DNA from: Brachypodium distachyon
Taxonomy: Eukaryota > Streptophyta > Magnoliopsida > Poales > Poaceae
DNA length: 64,000 nucleotides
Assembly (NCBI RefSeq): GCF_000005505.3
Contig: NC_016135.3
Location: 9,022,613 to 9,086,612, forward strand
Direction: 5' to 3'
The notes under the pieces are model-generated. The model had not been told where the DNA came from. It did no database searches and worked only from the letters and a program-made list of their open reading frames with translations. Of the stretch, positions 30,442 through 39,959 are shown piece by piece. How positions within the stretch are numbered: the stretch's first letter is position 1; each line of letters begins with the position of its first letter. Made by a program: the position numbers and the translations under genes.

Positions 30442-33131
30442 GAAATATTATTGGTTTGCTTGCTCCTCCTTCTAGTAGAGCCAGGGGGTACATGGCTCCT
30501 ACTGGAATGAGAAGAAGCTTTAGAGATTTTATTCTGACTCCTAGTCACGGGTCTGAAACATTTAGGGGACACTTTTATTCTAGGAATCTTCTTTTTCTTA
30601 GGCTGGACCATCACAAATTGTTTCTGTTCATCCTCCTCATCAGATAACCATTGAAGAGAAAGGTGAGTAGATTCACCATTATTTGTAACGATATGGAGAT
30701 TAGTGTCCAATGACTGTTGCTGTTTGAGAAGATTATCTCTAACCACTTCCAATTCTTTAAGAATATTAATGGAAGAGAAATCATTATTTGCGATGCAAAC
30801 CCCAAGATGAGTAGCTCTAAGAATCAACTCATTATTTGCAAGAGAAGCTAAAGGAGTAGAACTAGATTCAGCATGAGTGGAAGCATCGTTACCTTCCAAG
30901 TTCCTTTTCCTAGAGACAGAAACAGCTTTCTCCAACATGTTACCCAAGTTCCCCTGTTTCAAAAGTCTCTGACTAAATCTAATACCAGATTCAGGAGCTA
31001 AAGGAGTATCAACAAGCACATCATGAAATAATACCTGCTCATCCTCTCCGGGGCCTTCAAGTAACTCACCAGATGGAGAATGAACAACATATTCATGAAT
31101 TTGAGACAAAGCAACAGCTTGAGATTCATGTAGTTCTACAATATGAGGAGCAACAGTATCCATCACAACTGGAGGAATGGTAGGAGACACAGAGAATAAG
31201 GGGTCATGAATGTTACCAAACAACTTAGAAGCCACCATCAAGCAAGAGATATTGGGAGTAGCAGGTGCAAAAGAAGGAGCACAAGGAATGAGCCATTTAC
31301 CCTTGTCCCCCTCTCTTGCCAGTTTGTCAATGAAGAGCTCACCATCTTCCTCAGATAACTCATCAGAAGGGGTACTGTAGTCATCACCAAAATCAACAGC
31401 TTCATCAACCATCTTGTCCACCACCATATCAACAGGTTCCACAAGAACCTCAGAGTTCTGAATGAAAGAGGAGGACAGTTGTTCCAAATAAACAGGTTGA
31501 ACAACTCCTTGTAGAGGAACAGTATCAGCAGCAGTTTGCATAGGAGGCATTTGCATAGACACCACCTGAGTGTTATCAACAGGCCCAGAAGAGAAATCCA
31601 AGCCCATTCTAGATGAATATTTGCCAGCATTATGACTGGATCCCCTAGCACCACTCATACCGAAGTTAGTCTGCTGACTTGTAGGAAGCTGAGCATCCAT
31701 TCTAGGACGCTTGTTAGGAGAAGGCGCCATAGAAGGATCTTGACCATCCACAGCCACACCTCTGGCAATTTTAGGATTCTCCCCCACAATGACAGAGTCA
31801 ACCTCATAGAAAAAATCATAGAAATGACGGCCCAAACAACCCTCAGCAACCTCAGGAAGTTTGGTGATGTCACGACATCCCAGAAGAACACGAACGTACT
31901 CAGGTTTATGTAAAGTAGATATGTCAATCTCCAAGGGCACGCCAACTAAGGAAGCAGCAAAAGAAGCATTTCTTTCAGTACGCTTATCAGCAGGGATGTT
32001 AGAAACTCGCACCCAGGCAATGTTCAACTCAGCTTTAGCACCCACAGAAGCAGTCCAATGAGTTAAGCGTAAAGTAGCAGCACATCCACGCATAGTGAAT
32101 CTATCTTGATAGCAAGCTTTCTGAACCTCGCGAGCATTAGGAAAACGCATCACATATTTGTCAGGACCAATTTGCCTAGCAGTACACCTCCAACCCGAAG
32201 CAAAGAAATTGGTAAATTCATTTTCAATCTCCCTACAAGATGCAACCCCCTCAATCATAGAAGTAACCACGCTGCTAGAACGATCTTTCAACTGTTTAGC
32301 AGAAGCATCATCATGCATGTAAAAGAAACCCTGGCCCTTATACTGAAAAGCACACATCTGAGCCATGCATTCCCAAGGAAGAACAACCATGCAATAAGCT
32401 TGTAGATGACCAGATCTTCCACAACGTTCACACACAAGAGAAGGACAGCGAACCGAAAGATGAGCAGTCGATTTGCAGTGACTACAAGGAACAATGTTAC
32501 CGGGATTGGAGCGAGTCGTCTCCGAACGCCCCGTTTGAGAAGATCTGTTATCTTGATCACCCATCGCCGCCATCGCCCAACGATCAGGTGGCGCACCCGT
32601 ATGGCTCCCATCACGGAACTCCTGAGACGCCGCCACCGCTTCCCAGCGACCAGCCGCCGCCGATCCACTAGAAGTCGAAGAAGATTGCAGATCCGGTGAG
32701 TCGCGTTGCCCAACGTTGGCACGCGCGCGACCCTGATCCTGTCGCCCGGCACCTCGCCCCCGGCGACCCGCACCGAAACCATCAAGACGATGGCCCCGGT
32801 TGAAACGAGCGCTCTGATCCGCCATGGGCGCCGGGTCGCTCACCACCTGAGCAAAAGATCTAGAATCCCCCGCGACCTTACCCGGCCACCACCCAAAGGA
32901 ATCGCCTCTCGGACGAGCAGGAGACGAAACCCTAGATCTAGACCAAAAGTGATGGAAGCAAGTATCAAGGTCGGACTCACCGAGAGGATAAGGAGAGGCC
33001 ACACCAAGCGGAGACCCCACAGTGTCCCTACCGGCAGGAGCAGAGACACCATTGATCCCGCAAGGAAGGGAAGATCCCGCCGCCACGTGTTCGGTAGACC
33101 CCGGCGCCGCCCCAAGCACCCCAGGATCCAT
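30438..33131 (-). CDS. LINE ORF1 nucleic-acid-binding protein
   Basis: About 897 codons from MDPGVLGAAPGS (ATG at 33131) to TGA at 30438; an upstream in-frame ATG at 33260 lies in the duplicated 5' region and is less likely. The Arg/Gly-rich N-terminus is followed by paired zinc-knuckle motifs (CSHCKSTAHLSVRC, CERCGRSGHLQAYC; about 32400-32485), then a folded region typical of plant LINE ORF1 (CAFQYKGQGFFY ... YVMRFPNAREVQKAC ... DKRTERNASFAASLVG). The C-terminal 450 residues are acidic and end in a basic Ser-rich tail (RSRSHVPPGSTRRRSK-like). The frame is intact, so this copy was probably recent when truncated. RNA binding is inferred from the family. Confidence 0.8.
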   Translation of the reverse strand: MDPGVLGAAPGSTEHVAAGSSLPCGINGVSAPAGRDTVGSPLGVASPYPLGESDLDTCFHHFWSRSRVSSPARPRGDSFGWWPGKVAGDSRSFAQVVSDPAPMADQSARFNRGHRLDGFGAGRRGRGAGRQDQGRARANVGQRDSPDLQSSSTSSGSAAAGRWEAVAASQEFRDGSHTGAPPDRWAMAAMGDQDNRSSQTGRSETTRSNPGNIVPCSHCKSTAHLSVRCPSLVCERCGRSGHLQAYCMVVLPWECMAQMCAFQYKGQGFFYMHDDASAKQLKDRSSSVVTSMIEGVASCREIENEFTNFFASGWRCTARQIGPDKYVMRFPNAREVQKACYQDRFTMRGCAATLRLTHWTASVGAKAELNIAWVRVSNIPADKRTERNASFAASLVGVPLEIDISTLHKPEYVRVLLGCRDITKLPEVAEGCLGRHFYDFFYEVDSVIVGENPKIARGVAVDGQDPSMAPSPNKRPRMDAQLPTSQQTNFGMSGARGSSHNAGKYSSRMGLDFSSGPVDNTQVVSMQMPPMQTAADTVPLQGVVQPVYLEQLSSSFIQNSEVLVEPVDMVVDKMVDEAVDFGDDYSTPSDELSEEDGELFIDKLAREGDKGKWLIPCAPSFAPATPNISCLMVASKLFGNIHDPLFSVSPTIPPVVMDTVAPHIVELHESQAVALSQIHEYVVHSPSGELLEGPGEDEQVLFHDVLVDTPLAPESGIRFSQRLLKQGNLGNMLEKAVSVSRKRNLEGNDASTHAESSSTPLASLANNELILRATHLGVCIANNDFSSINILKELEVVRDNLLKQQQSLDTNLHIVTNNGESTHLSLQWLSDEEDEQKQFVMVQPKKKKIPRIKVSPKCFRPVTRSQNKISKASSHSSRSHVPPGSTRRRSKQTNNIS

Positions 33132-33374
33132 TGTGTGCGGCGGAATCACACCAAGGACCAGGACTTTAGGTGCACCACCACAAGAAAGATCCGCCCTCCC
33201 GTGCACCACATAGCAGGGGAACGTGACCACCTGCCCTTGGTGTGATTCCGCCGCACACAATGGATCCTGGGGTGCTTGGGGCGGCGCCGGGGTCTACCGA
33301 ACACGTGGCGGCGGGATCTTCCCTTCCTTGCGGGATCAATGGTGTCTCTGCTCCTGCCGGTAGGGACACTGTGG
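33017..33374. repeat. 138-bp inverted repeat at LINE 5' end
   Basis: Left arm 33017-33154 and right arm 33237-33374 are reverse complements across 138 bp, with an 82-bp spacer. A direct copy of part of the right arm follows (GGATCCTGGGGTGC at 33372 on), and CACCACATAGCAGGGG occurs at 33203 and again at 33443. So the region at the ORF1 start was duplicated and inverted. The stem is GC-rich and could form a strong hairpin. Confidence 0.85.
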
Positions 33375-33749
33375 ATCCTGGGGTGCTTGGGGCGGCGCCG
33401 GGGTCTACCGAACACGTGGCGGCGGGATCCTGGGGTGCTTGCACCACATAGCAGGGGAACGTGACCACCTGCCCGTGGAACTTGAACCCCGGCCGAGAAG
33501 AGCGGTCGATGAGGGTCCCGCGATCATCCCGAAGAAGGAGGGACTGAGCCGAATCGTCAAACTCCTGGCTTCCGTGGAGGATCCGGAGTCGAGAAGAAGG
33601 TCACCGGCCACCGTGGAGGATCCCGGGAAGCCGGGAACGTGAGCATGGACGTGTCCATCCAGTATTGTATCTCTCCTGGCGAGCTCATGTATTACTACGG
33701 AGTACCTTGTTTTCAATTGATTGGTCGATTTGAACAACAGTTGTCCTGA

Positions 33750-34097
33750 TCTCATGGGTGGGGTCGCCCGAGACGGATGTGGCCGGGACTCAGCGATGCT
33801 GCTGTTGCACCTTGCGTGGATGAATCTAGGCAGCGCCCGGATTGAATCGGGGATCCACTGTTGGTGTAGACTTGACTCCGGCCGGATGGAGCGCCGTGAG
33901 GTTTGATGCAGATGCGCATGACGGAGGCCAAGACCAGAGGACTGATTAGTCGGATCCGTGTCGTTGTTGATGTATGTGTCATCATCGATTGACGCTTAAT
34001 TTTTCTGGATCGATCTCGGATCGATTGCTGACCGATGGCGATGAGGCCGCAGAAATCGTGATTCCAACACACGTCGGTTCCCACAGACGGCGCCATT
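33750..34097 (-). pseudogene. gag leader remnant of element M
   Basis: Directly after the M 5' LTR on the minus strand comes ATGGCGCCGTCTGTGGG, a primer-site motif that also begins a frame MAPSVGTDVCWNHDFC. About 115 codons follow without a recognisable domain, then the LINE 5' region. The rest of gag and pol of M is gone. Confidence 0.6.
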
Positions 34098-34587
34098 GAC
34101 AAAGTTCCACTTCGGCAATGTCCATGTTGAGGGGCTTTCTGTTTAGGGAGAGCGACATGCGTGTGTGTTGGCGATTCCGTCGGCTAACAAGGACACAGGG
34201 GACACAGTTTTACCCAGGTTCGGGGCCCTCGGAAGGTAATACCCCTATGTCCTACTTGTCTGATCTGGTATTGATGGAGAGATTACAAGATTGCCGTAGA
34301 GACTATGGTGCGCAGATCAGATCTGGCTTATATGACATATGAGATCTGTCTCGGGGGAGAGGCTTGTTAGTCCTTGGCTCTCCCCTCCTGGTCCTTTATA
34401 TATGCAGGAAGCCAGGTCTCGGGTAGAGTCCAACTCGGTTACATCATGGAGATATACTATGTTTAAGTTTCCTTATCTTGAGTCGCAAGATTAGGCATCT
34501 AGACTCCTGAAATCGTAGTAGTCCTCCAACTGGGCTTCATGCTTGGCCGTCGTGGGTATACCAACCCGAGTGGTCATAACCACGTCA
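34098..34587 (-). mobile_element. element M 5' LTR
   Basis: 490 bp, partner of 7219-7723, opening TGACGTGGTTATGACC and closing CTTTGTCA on the minus strand, with TATATAAAGG at the same place. The base run outside is GTGGG. Confidence 0.88.
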
Positions 34588-34592
34588 GTGGG

Positions 34593-34695
34593 CTTCCCGG
34601 GTTCGCCCTACTTGGGAAGCTGACCATGCGGGATCTCGGGCGTTGCAACCCAAGCGTCCAGCATCAGTGGGACCTTGTGGGCCACTAGTGCGACA
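34593..34695 (-). mobile_element. gypsy D 5' LTR, first 103 bp
   Basis: On the minus strand it opens TGTCGCACTAGTGG, like the G2 LTR (TGTCGCACAAGTGG), and runs to the GTGGG site where M is inserted; the LTR resumes at 7218. The base run outside is GAAAT, the presumed target duplication of D. Confidence 0.8.
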
Positions 34696-34704
34696 GAAAT
34701 TGTA

Positions 34705-34766
34705 CTCCCTCCATTCCGAAATAACATCTATACAAATCCACGTCAGTTAATTCGGCACGGAGGGAG
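34705..34766. mobile_element. short Stowaway-type MITE remnant
   Basis: CTCCCTCCATTCCG at the left and CGGCACGGAGGGAG at the right, flanked by TA on both sides. Only 62 bp, so an internally deleted copy. Confidence 0.75.
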
Positions 34767-35529
34767 TATTAAATTCTAACATGAAACTCTATACGGGATG
34801 CAAAGTTTTAGAGAACCATGGCAATGACCAATTCACTCTCGTGCATCTATCGAAGGTACAGGATGTCAAGATGGCTTACAAAACTAGGGTTATATGCGTA
34901 CCTGTTCAAGGGAAGAACTCTGGAGGGCCTTGATATAGGTCGCATCGGCTGCCCTTCCAGGGAAAGGCTCTATGTGGGACAGAACTCCGGTGAGGTACCT
35001 TGACTTTGGTCAGGAGGGACCGGGGGGCGTACAAACCGGTGAGACATCGAGGGAAGAGCCGAAGAGGTATAAACTGGCTTATTCATTATTCAGGTTTGTT
35101 AGGCCATCACAAAGTTCGATGTTTATTTGAAAGTTGCTTACGTGAAGAAAAGAGAAATATAAAGAGAAGAGAACTGATTTTTAATAAAAAAATCGACCGA
35201 GAGTCAGCTAAAAGCGAACATATTTACCGTTGTACATCATCGCATTTAATCCTAACAAATCATTTATAGTAACTCTAAATACACACCTTATTACATGTGT
35301 TACATTGTCGTCGACTCTAGATGCCGCAATGGTAGAGTCCATCTTTACGGATGCCCTTAAAGTTCAAATCGAATAAGATCCGGATCCAAATTGAGCACAT
35401 GTCGACTCAGTTAATATAGTTCAATCATTCAGGTTTTCAAAATTTTGGTTTCTGGAAAATGGCCACCGAAATTCTCACGATAGCCACCGAGCCAAAGACC
35501 TTTGGTTCAATTTACTAAGATATTTTTTG
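34767..35529. other. no feature seen
   Basis: Unique-looking AT-balanced sequence with only short open frames. No coding, repeat or RNA signal was recognised. Confidence 0.4.
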
Positions 35530-36150
35530 TGAAAATGACCACCAATTTTATTAATAATCATCCGTAGCAGTACAAAGAGCACTAAAAGTAATAAAAAATA
35601 CAAGTAGGTCTTTGGAGCACCTAACGACGGCAAGTAGCACTAGAACAAGCTGAAGGCGGGCCATCACCCTTGCCCCTTCATCACCGGAGCTGGGCAGAAC
35701 TTGCCAAAAATTGCTTGTGGAAGTGGATGGTGGGATAGTTGTCGTGCTAAGACCCCAAAGGACCAGCGCATGAGAGCCGCAACCGATGTCGCAACCAACA
35801 CAATAGCTAGTTGAGAACTGTAGATCGGAAGATCCAAACCTGAAACCACGAAAAAAACACGAGGGCCGACCGAAACCCAAGAGATTCATCGTAAACCTGA
35901 ATAACCGACAAGATCCCAAGAGATTAGCCAGAAACACAACTCCAAACTAGGCCTAATGTCCAATGATTGACTCCAAACTCTAGCCTGTCGATGCTCCTGG
36001 AGGGAAGAGCATCGATCTGGGGTGGGCTGCAAGACCTTTATTCCCGTCGCCACCGATGTCCATACACCAGAAACGAAGAACACGAAGACATTTATTCCCA
36101 GACTGAGTACATAAGCATTGATTAAACGCAGGTCACACATAATATTAAAC
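35530..36150 (-). mobile_element. possible retroposon 3' end
   Basis: On the minus strand the block ends TACTGCTACGGATGATTATTAATAAAATTGG and a short A-rich tract. This resembles 3' tails of dispersed grass retroposons, and the long open frame (128 codons) has no domain. Assignment rests on the tail only and could be wrong. Confidence 0.3.
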
Positions 36151-36165
36151 AACTATTTCGGTTTA

Positions 36166-36970
36166 GAGTAAAATGTACCCACGGCACTAATATTATTGAC
36201 GAGGTACCAAGTTAGTCAGAAATTACTAAACTGCATATTTATGTCCCAATTTTTTGTTCAGTGGGTCACCACAGGTCATAAACTCGTCCATGAGCGTTTG
36301 ACAAGTCTACGTGACGTGCTAACCGAATACATGTCGTCTAAGGGGCCCGATGGACATAACAGACGCAAGAAAAATGCACCCGCGGTCCTAATATTATTCA
36401 CGAGGTGCAAAGTTAGTCCTAAAATTAATAAACTGCATATTTAGGTACTAATTTTTTGTCAAGTGGGTCACAACAGGTCCTAAATTCGTTAGACAACGTT
36501 TGACCGTCCTACATGACCGAATAAACGTTGGACGTGGAGGGCGGTGCAAGACGGTGGGACGATATATAACACGAGGAAAGTGACGTAGCTTAGAGATTAT
36601 TGGGGATCACGAGGGTGGTCGAAGGCGTCGCGGTAAAAGAGATTAAGACCTGTCATGACGCGCTTGACAAAAAAGTAAGACTTAAATATGCAGTTTAGTA
36701 ACTTTAGGAGTAATTTGACAATCATCAGTAATATTAGAACCGATGATGCATTTTACTCTAAATTTTACGATGTCAGCCATGTCCAGCGGGCCCCTTTGCT
36801 TACTTGTATTCGGTCGGTGCGCTATGTAGGCGGTGAAACGCTCATGGACGAGTTTAGGACATGTGGTGACACACTTAACAAAAAATTAAAAACTAAATAT
36901 GCAGTTTAATAATTTTAGAACTAACTTGACATCTCATCAATAATACGAGGACCGTGAGTATATTTTACTC
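36166..36970. repeat. 805-bp inverted-repeat element (MITE-like)
   Basis: GAGTAAAATGTACCCACGG at the left is matched inverted at the right (CCGTGAGTATATTTTACTC). Similarity continues inward over more than 150 bp, including AACTGCATATTTA / TAAATATGCAGTTTA. A second, similar unit is nested inside at about 36370-36720. TTA stands at both outer edges (36163-36165, 36971-36973), as in Harbinger/Tourist duplications. No transposase. Confidence 0.65.
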
Positions 36971-36973
36971 TTA

Positions 36974-37912
36974 CGTTTATACAATGTATCCGGGTGCAGA
37001 CTGGAAACCGATCACCGAATTGTGATATTGCACCAACCGAACTGATCAGCGGTCGAACGATTTAACTTTTGGTTTGGTGGTACAAAATATGAATAGTACG
37101 ATAGAGATTTATTTTTTCTTTTTCTTGCTTTGCAAACTTTTGTTTATTGGTACTTGCCAAAAAACATTTGTCTATTGGTTTAGCTGAAAGGCAGATTGTT
37201 TTTCCTTTCTTTTGAGCAAAGTACGATCTGTACATTCAACTTGTCTCAAGACTCAACGAGCAAAACGAAACAACGTGTTGTGACGACAAGACGTTCTTAA
37301 CAAGGTTAAACACATGACTATGACATCCAAAGCCCTAGAGGCGACGAAGAAGTCAATCATACACGTACCCATGGCAACAAAGAAAGGATCACCTTTACAA
37401 AGTCTAAAAGCCGAGGCTTATTCATGGATATTCCCAACCTTACATGCAGGCGACAAGTACCAATTCAGATAGACTAAATAGATCAGATAATAAATGTAGT
37501 AGTTGCAATCAAAATGTAAAATTACATTTGCCGTGGAAAGTGAAGTCCATAGCAACGCAGAAGACGTTTGGCTAGTAAAGTCAGCACATCACACTTGAGC
37601 AACCACAAAATGAGCCTCGATCGCAGCACACGCACGAATGGTGAAATGTTCAGCAGTTCGTTGGGACTTATGTTCTACCGGGAGAATTCTTTTTCAACTC
37701 AAATTTGTTTACAAAATGCATCAAGATAGGTACTTTAGCCTGCCTTAACTAATTTTGTTCCCTGACTTAAAGTCACAGTCACTGACATGTGAACCCGACC
37801 TCACCTGTGAGTGACCCTAAAGTCCCAGTCAGGGGATCCCTCTCCGATGAAAACTACCTAGCCATGTAACTTAGCCTGCCTTAACTAATTTTGTTGCCTA
37901 ATAATTAGGCTT
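36974..37912. other. EXO70 downstream region
   Basis: No gene seen. A 24-bp direct repeat, TAGCCTGCCTTAACTAATTT plus TGTT, occurs at about 37736 and 37872, the second copy just after the EXO70 stop. The 3' UTR of the gene probably falls here. Confidence 0.5.
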
Positions 37913-37914
37913 AA

Positions 37915-39816
37915 TTAGTAGTGACCTGCACCTGCTGCCTGCTGCTTGTTTTTCAATTTCTGTTTTCGAATCAAAACCTCTTGCTGCTGCGAAGTCCGCC
38001 GCCGATCAGCTGCGACGCTCTCATCACTGGCCACCGCATGGGCGTGGGCATGGCCGCCGAAGAGCCCGCCGATCATGGCGTTGACGTCCCCTGGCGTGAG
38101 CCTCGCCGCGGCGCCCTGCCTTCGGTAGACCAGCCTGTAAGCGGGCACGACGGCTGCCCTGACCGCCGCCCTGAGCGCGTTCCCCATCTCCTCGTCGGCC
38201 GCCACCCACCTGTCCTGCATCGCCACAGCCTCCATCACAGCCTCCTCCCCTCCGCGGATCACCTTGCTTCCCCAGGCGGCCCGCACGTAAACGTCCACGT
38301 AGCCGCGCGCCTTGGCCCTCTGCGCCTCCGCCCACTCCTCCCCGAGGACACCCTCCAGCCTCGTGCCGGGTCCGGCCTTCTTGGCCACGTAGTGCGTGTT
38401 GTTCGCCAGGAACAGGTAGCTCAAAGCCGCCTCCTTGTAGCTCCCGGCTTTGGCGTCCAGCTTCCGCAGCAGGATGAACACCAGCCACCCGATCGGGTTC
38501 GACGCCAAGCTCAACGTGGACGATGACGGCAGATCCAATGACGAGCTGGAGCTGCTGCTCGTCGAGCCGCCGCCGCCGCCAACGGAGAATGACGACGTGT
38601 CGGACCCGAATGGGAACTGCTCTTGTTGATTGGAAGAGAATATGCGAGTGAGCGCTGTCTCGTAGTCGGCGAGGAAGGCGAGGTAGTTGATGACGTAGCG
38701 CGTGAGCGGGTGCACGGCGCCTCCGGCGGCCACCGTGGCCTTGGACGGCTCCTTCTGGATGGCCGCCTCGAAGCTGGCCACGATGCCCCTCGCCGCGTCC
38801 CCGACCTTGATCATCACGAGGGACACCGCGCGCGACGTGACCTCCGACTTCTCCCCGAAAGCCGACACGACGGCCGGGAGGATGGTCTCGGCGAGCGCGT
38901 CGTGGACGTCGAGCACGCGGAACAGCCGCTCGGGCGCGCGCCGGGCCCGCGCCACGGCGGCCTCGGCGACGACCAGGACGCTCGTGGCCTGGTCGTCGGC
39001 GATGGCCGCGAACACCGCGTCTCCAAACGCCGCCCCGTTGTCGCCCGAGAAGACGCCGTCGCAGAGGTCGCGCTCCGCGGTGAAGACGGACGCGAACGCG
39101 GCGCGCGCGCCGGAGAGCCAGGGCTGGATGATCTTGGCGTCCACCTGGTCCCAGGCCAGCTTGGGGATCTGGGCCTGCTGCAGGGAAGGCGAGAAGCCCA
39201 GCAGCCTCTGCAGGGTGCCGGACACGGACGCCCGGCGCCGTGACTTGAACGTGGACACGAACTCCTTGCCGTACCCGGCCGCCATCATAGCCTCCGCCAC
39301 CGCCCGGAGATGAGCACAAGTCTCTCGCAGGCCGATGCCGCTGCCGCTGATATTACCGTCCTCGTGGTCGTCGTGGTTATAATCATCATCGTCGTCGTCG
39401 TCATAATCATGGTCTTCGACATCACGACGGTGGAAGCTTAAGACGGCAGGGAGGGAGTCGAGGAGGAGGTGGAGCTCGAGCTGGAGCCGACGCATGGCCG
39501 TGTCGAGCAGCGCCTGCGCCTGGATGAGCCCCTGCCCCCCGCCGTGGAGTGATTTGGTGCCGGTGGTCTCGGCGCCCGACGCGTAGAAGAGCATGGAGCG
39601 GTGGAGGCTCGCGGCGGCGCGCAGGAACTCGTCAGCCTCCTCCGCGGTGGAGTCGAGGAAGAGCGAGTAGATGGAGTCGTCGTCCGGGTGCCACTTGTCG
39701 AGGAGCGCCGCGGCGGAGGCCACCGTGTCGTCGACGACGGTGGCCGGGAGCGTGCGGCGGGGCCGGGGCCGAGCCAGCATGGCCAGGCTGCTTGTGCGCG
39801 TGCCGGCGCGAGGCAT
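37915..39816 (-). CDS. EXO70 family exocyst subunit
   Basis: Intronless 633-residue protein. EXO70 is a subunit of the exocyst, which tethers secretory vesicles to the plasma membrane. The C-terminal part fits the EXO70 fold (about residues 230-610): PKLAWDQVDAKIIQPWL, the family signature VHPLTRYVINYLAFLADYE, NPIGWLVFILLRKLDAKA, YKEAALSYLFLANNTHYV and WAEAQRAKARGYVDVYVRAAW. The N-terminal region has LLDKWHPDDDSIYSLFLD. Odd features: an Asp-rich run (DDDDDDDYNHDDHED) near residue 140, a Gly/Ser linker near 405, and a basic Lys/Gln tail. Grasses have many intronless EXO70 genes of the F/FX clades, some linked to immunity; clade assignment here is a guess. The codons are strongly GC-rich, and there is no visible damage. 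Another start at Met13 is possible. Confidence 0.9.
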   Translation of the reverse strand: MPRAGTRTSSLAMLARPRPRRTLPATVVDDTVASAAALLDKWHPDDDSIYSLFLDSTAEEADEFLRAAASLHRSMLFYASGAETTGTKSLHGGGQGLIQAQALLDTAMRRLQLELHLLLDSLPAVLSFHRRDVEDHDYDDDDDDDYNHDDHEDGNISGSGIGLRETCAHLRAVAEAMMAAGYGKEFVSTFKSRRRASVSGTLQRLLGFSPSLQQAQIPKLAWDQVDAKIIQPWLSGARAAFASVFTAERDLCDGVFSGDNGAAFGDAVFAAIADDQATSVLVVAEAAVARARRAPERLFRVLDVHDALAETILPAVVSAFGEKSEVTSRAVSLVMIKVGDAARGIVASFEAAIQKEPSKATVAAGGAVHPLTRYVINYLAFLADYETALTRIFSSNQQEQFPFGSDTSSFSVGGGGGSTSSSSSSSLDLPSSSTLSLASNPIGWLVFILLRKLDAKAGSYKEAALSYLFLANNTHYVAKKAGPGTRLEGVLGEEWAEAQRAKARGYVDVYVRAAWGSKVIRGGEEAVMEAVAMQDRWVAADEEMGNALRAAVRAAVVPAYRLVYRRQGAAARLTPGDVNAMIGGLFGGHAHAHAVASDESVAADRRRTSQQQEVLIRKQKLKNKQQAAGAGHY

Positions 39817-39905
39817 CGATGGTATCGATGGAAAACGACGTTCGATGTTGTTGTTTCTTCGTGTGTTGTTTCTCTGGACTTTGGTTTTCCCAACGGGAGG
39901 AGTGT

Positions 39906-39917
39906 ACTACTTATACA
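39906..39917 (-). promoter_or_regulatory. EXO70 TATA box candidate
   Basis: Minus-strand TGTATAAGTAG stands about 95 bp upstream of the ATG, a usual spacing for a short grass 5' UTR. Confidence 0.5.
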
Positions 39918-39959
39918 TGCTACGGTGGTGGTGGGATCGGTCTGGAAACGTGACAACCT

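Larger units (their letters stand above)
29964..33740 (-). mobile_element. L1-type LINE, 3'-truncated
   Basis: Minus strand, 5' UTR on the right (border between about 33476 and 33745, not resolved), ORF1 then the first 150 codons of ORF2. It breaks off inside the endonuclease against LTR T3. LINEs usually lose their 5' ends; here the 3' end is lost, so a later deletion probably joined it to T3. Confidence 0.8.
7219..34587 (-). mobile_element. gypsy element M, nested composite
   Basis: Two related minus-strand LTRs bound a 27.4-kb block: 7219-7723 (3' LTR, preceded on the minus strand by a purine-rich GGGGCTAC) and 34098-34587 (5' LTR, followed by a GGCGCC primer-site motif and gag leader). 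The five bases outside both ends are GTGGG (7214-7218 and 34588-34592), a perfect target duplication. Removing M rejoins the LTR of D. Only the leader (about 33750-34097) and the 3' UTR (7724-8221) of M survive; the rest is later insertions (P and its guests, T3, a LINE) plus deletion. Confidence 0.85.

Noticed and set aside
33146..33468. Separate small genes at the LINE 5' end
   Set aside because: They are frames within the inverted and direct duplications of the ORF1 start.
38024..39319. 431-codon plus other long frames overlapping EXO70
   Set aside because: Shadow frames of a GC-rich gene; they are Arg/Gly-rich with no family match, whereas the 633-codon frame has clear EXO70 motifs.
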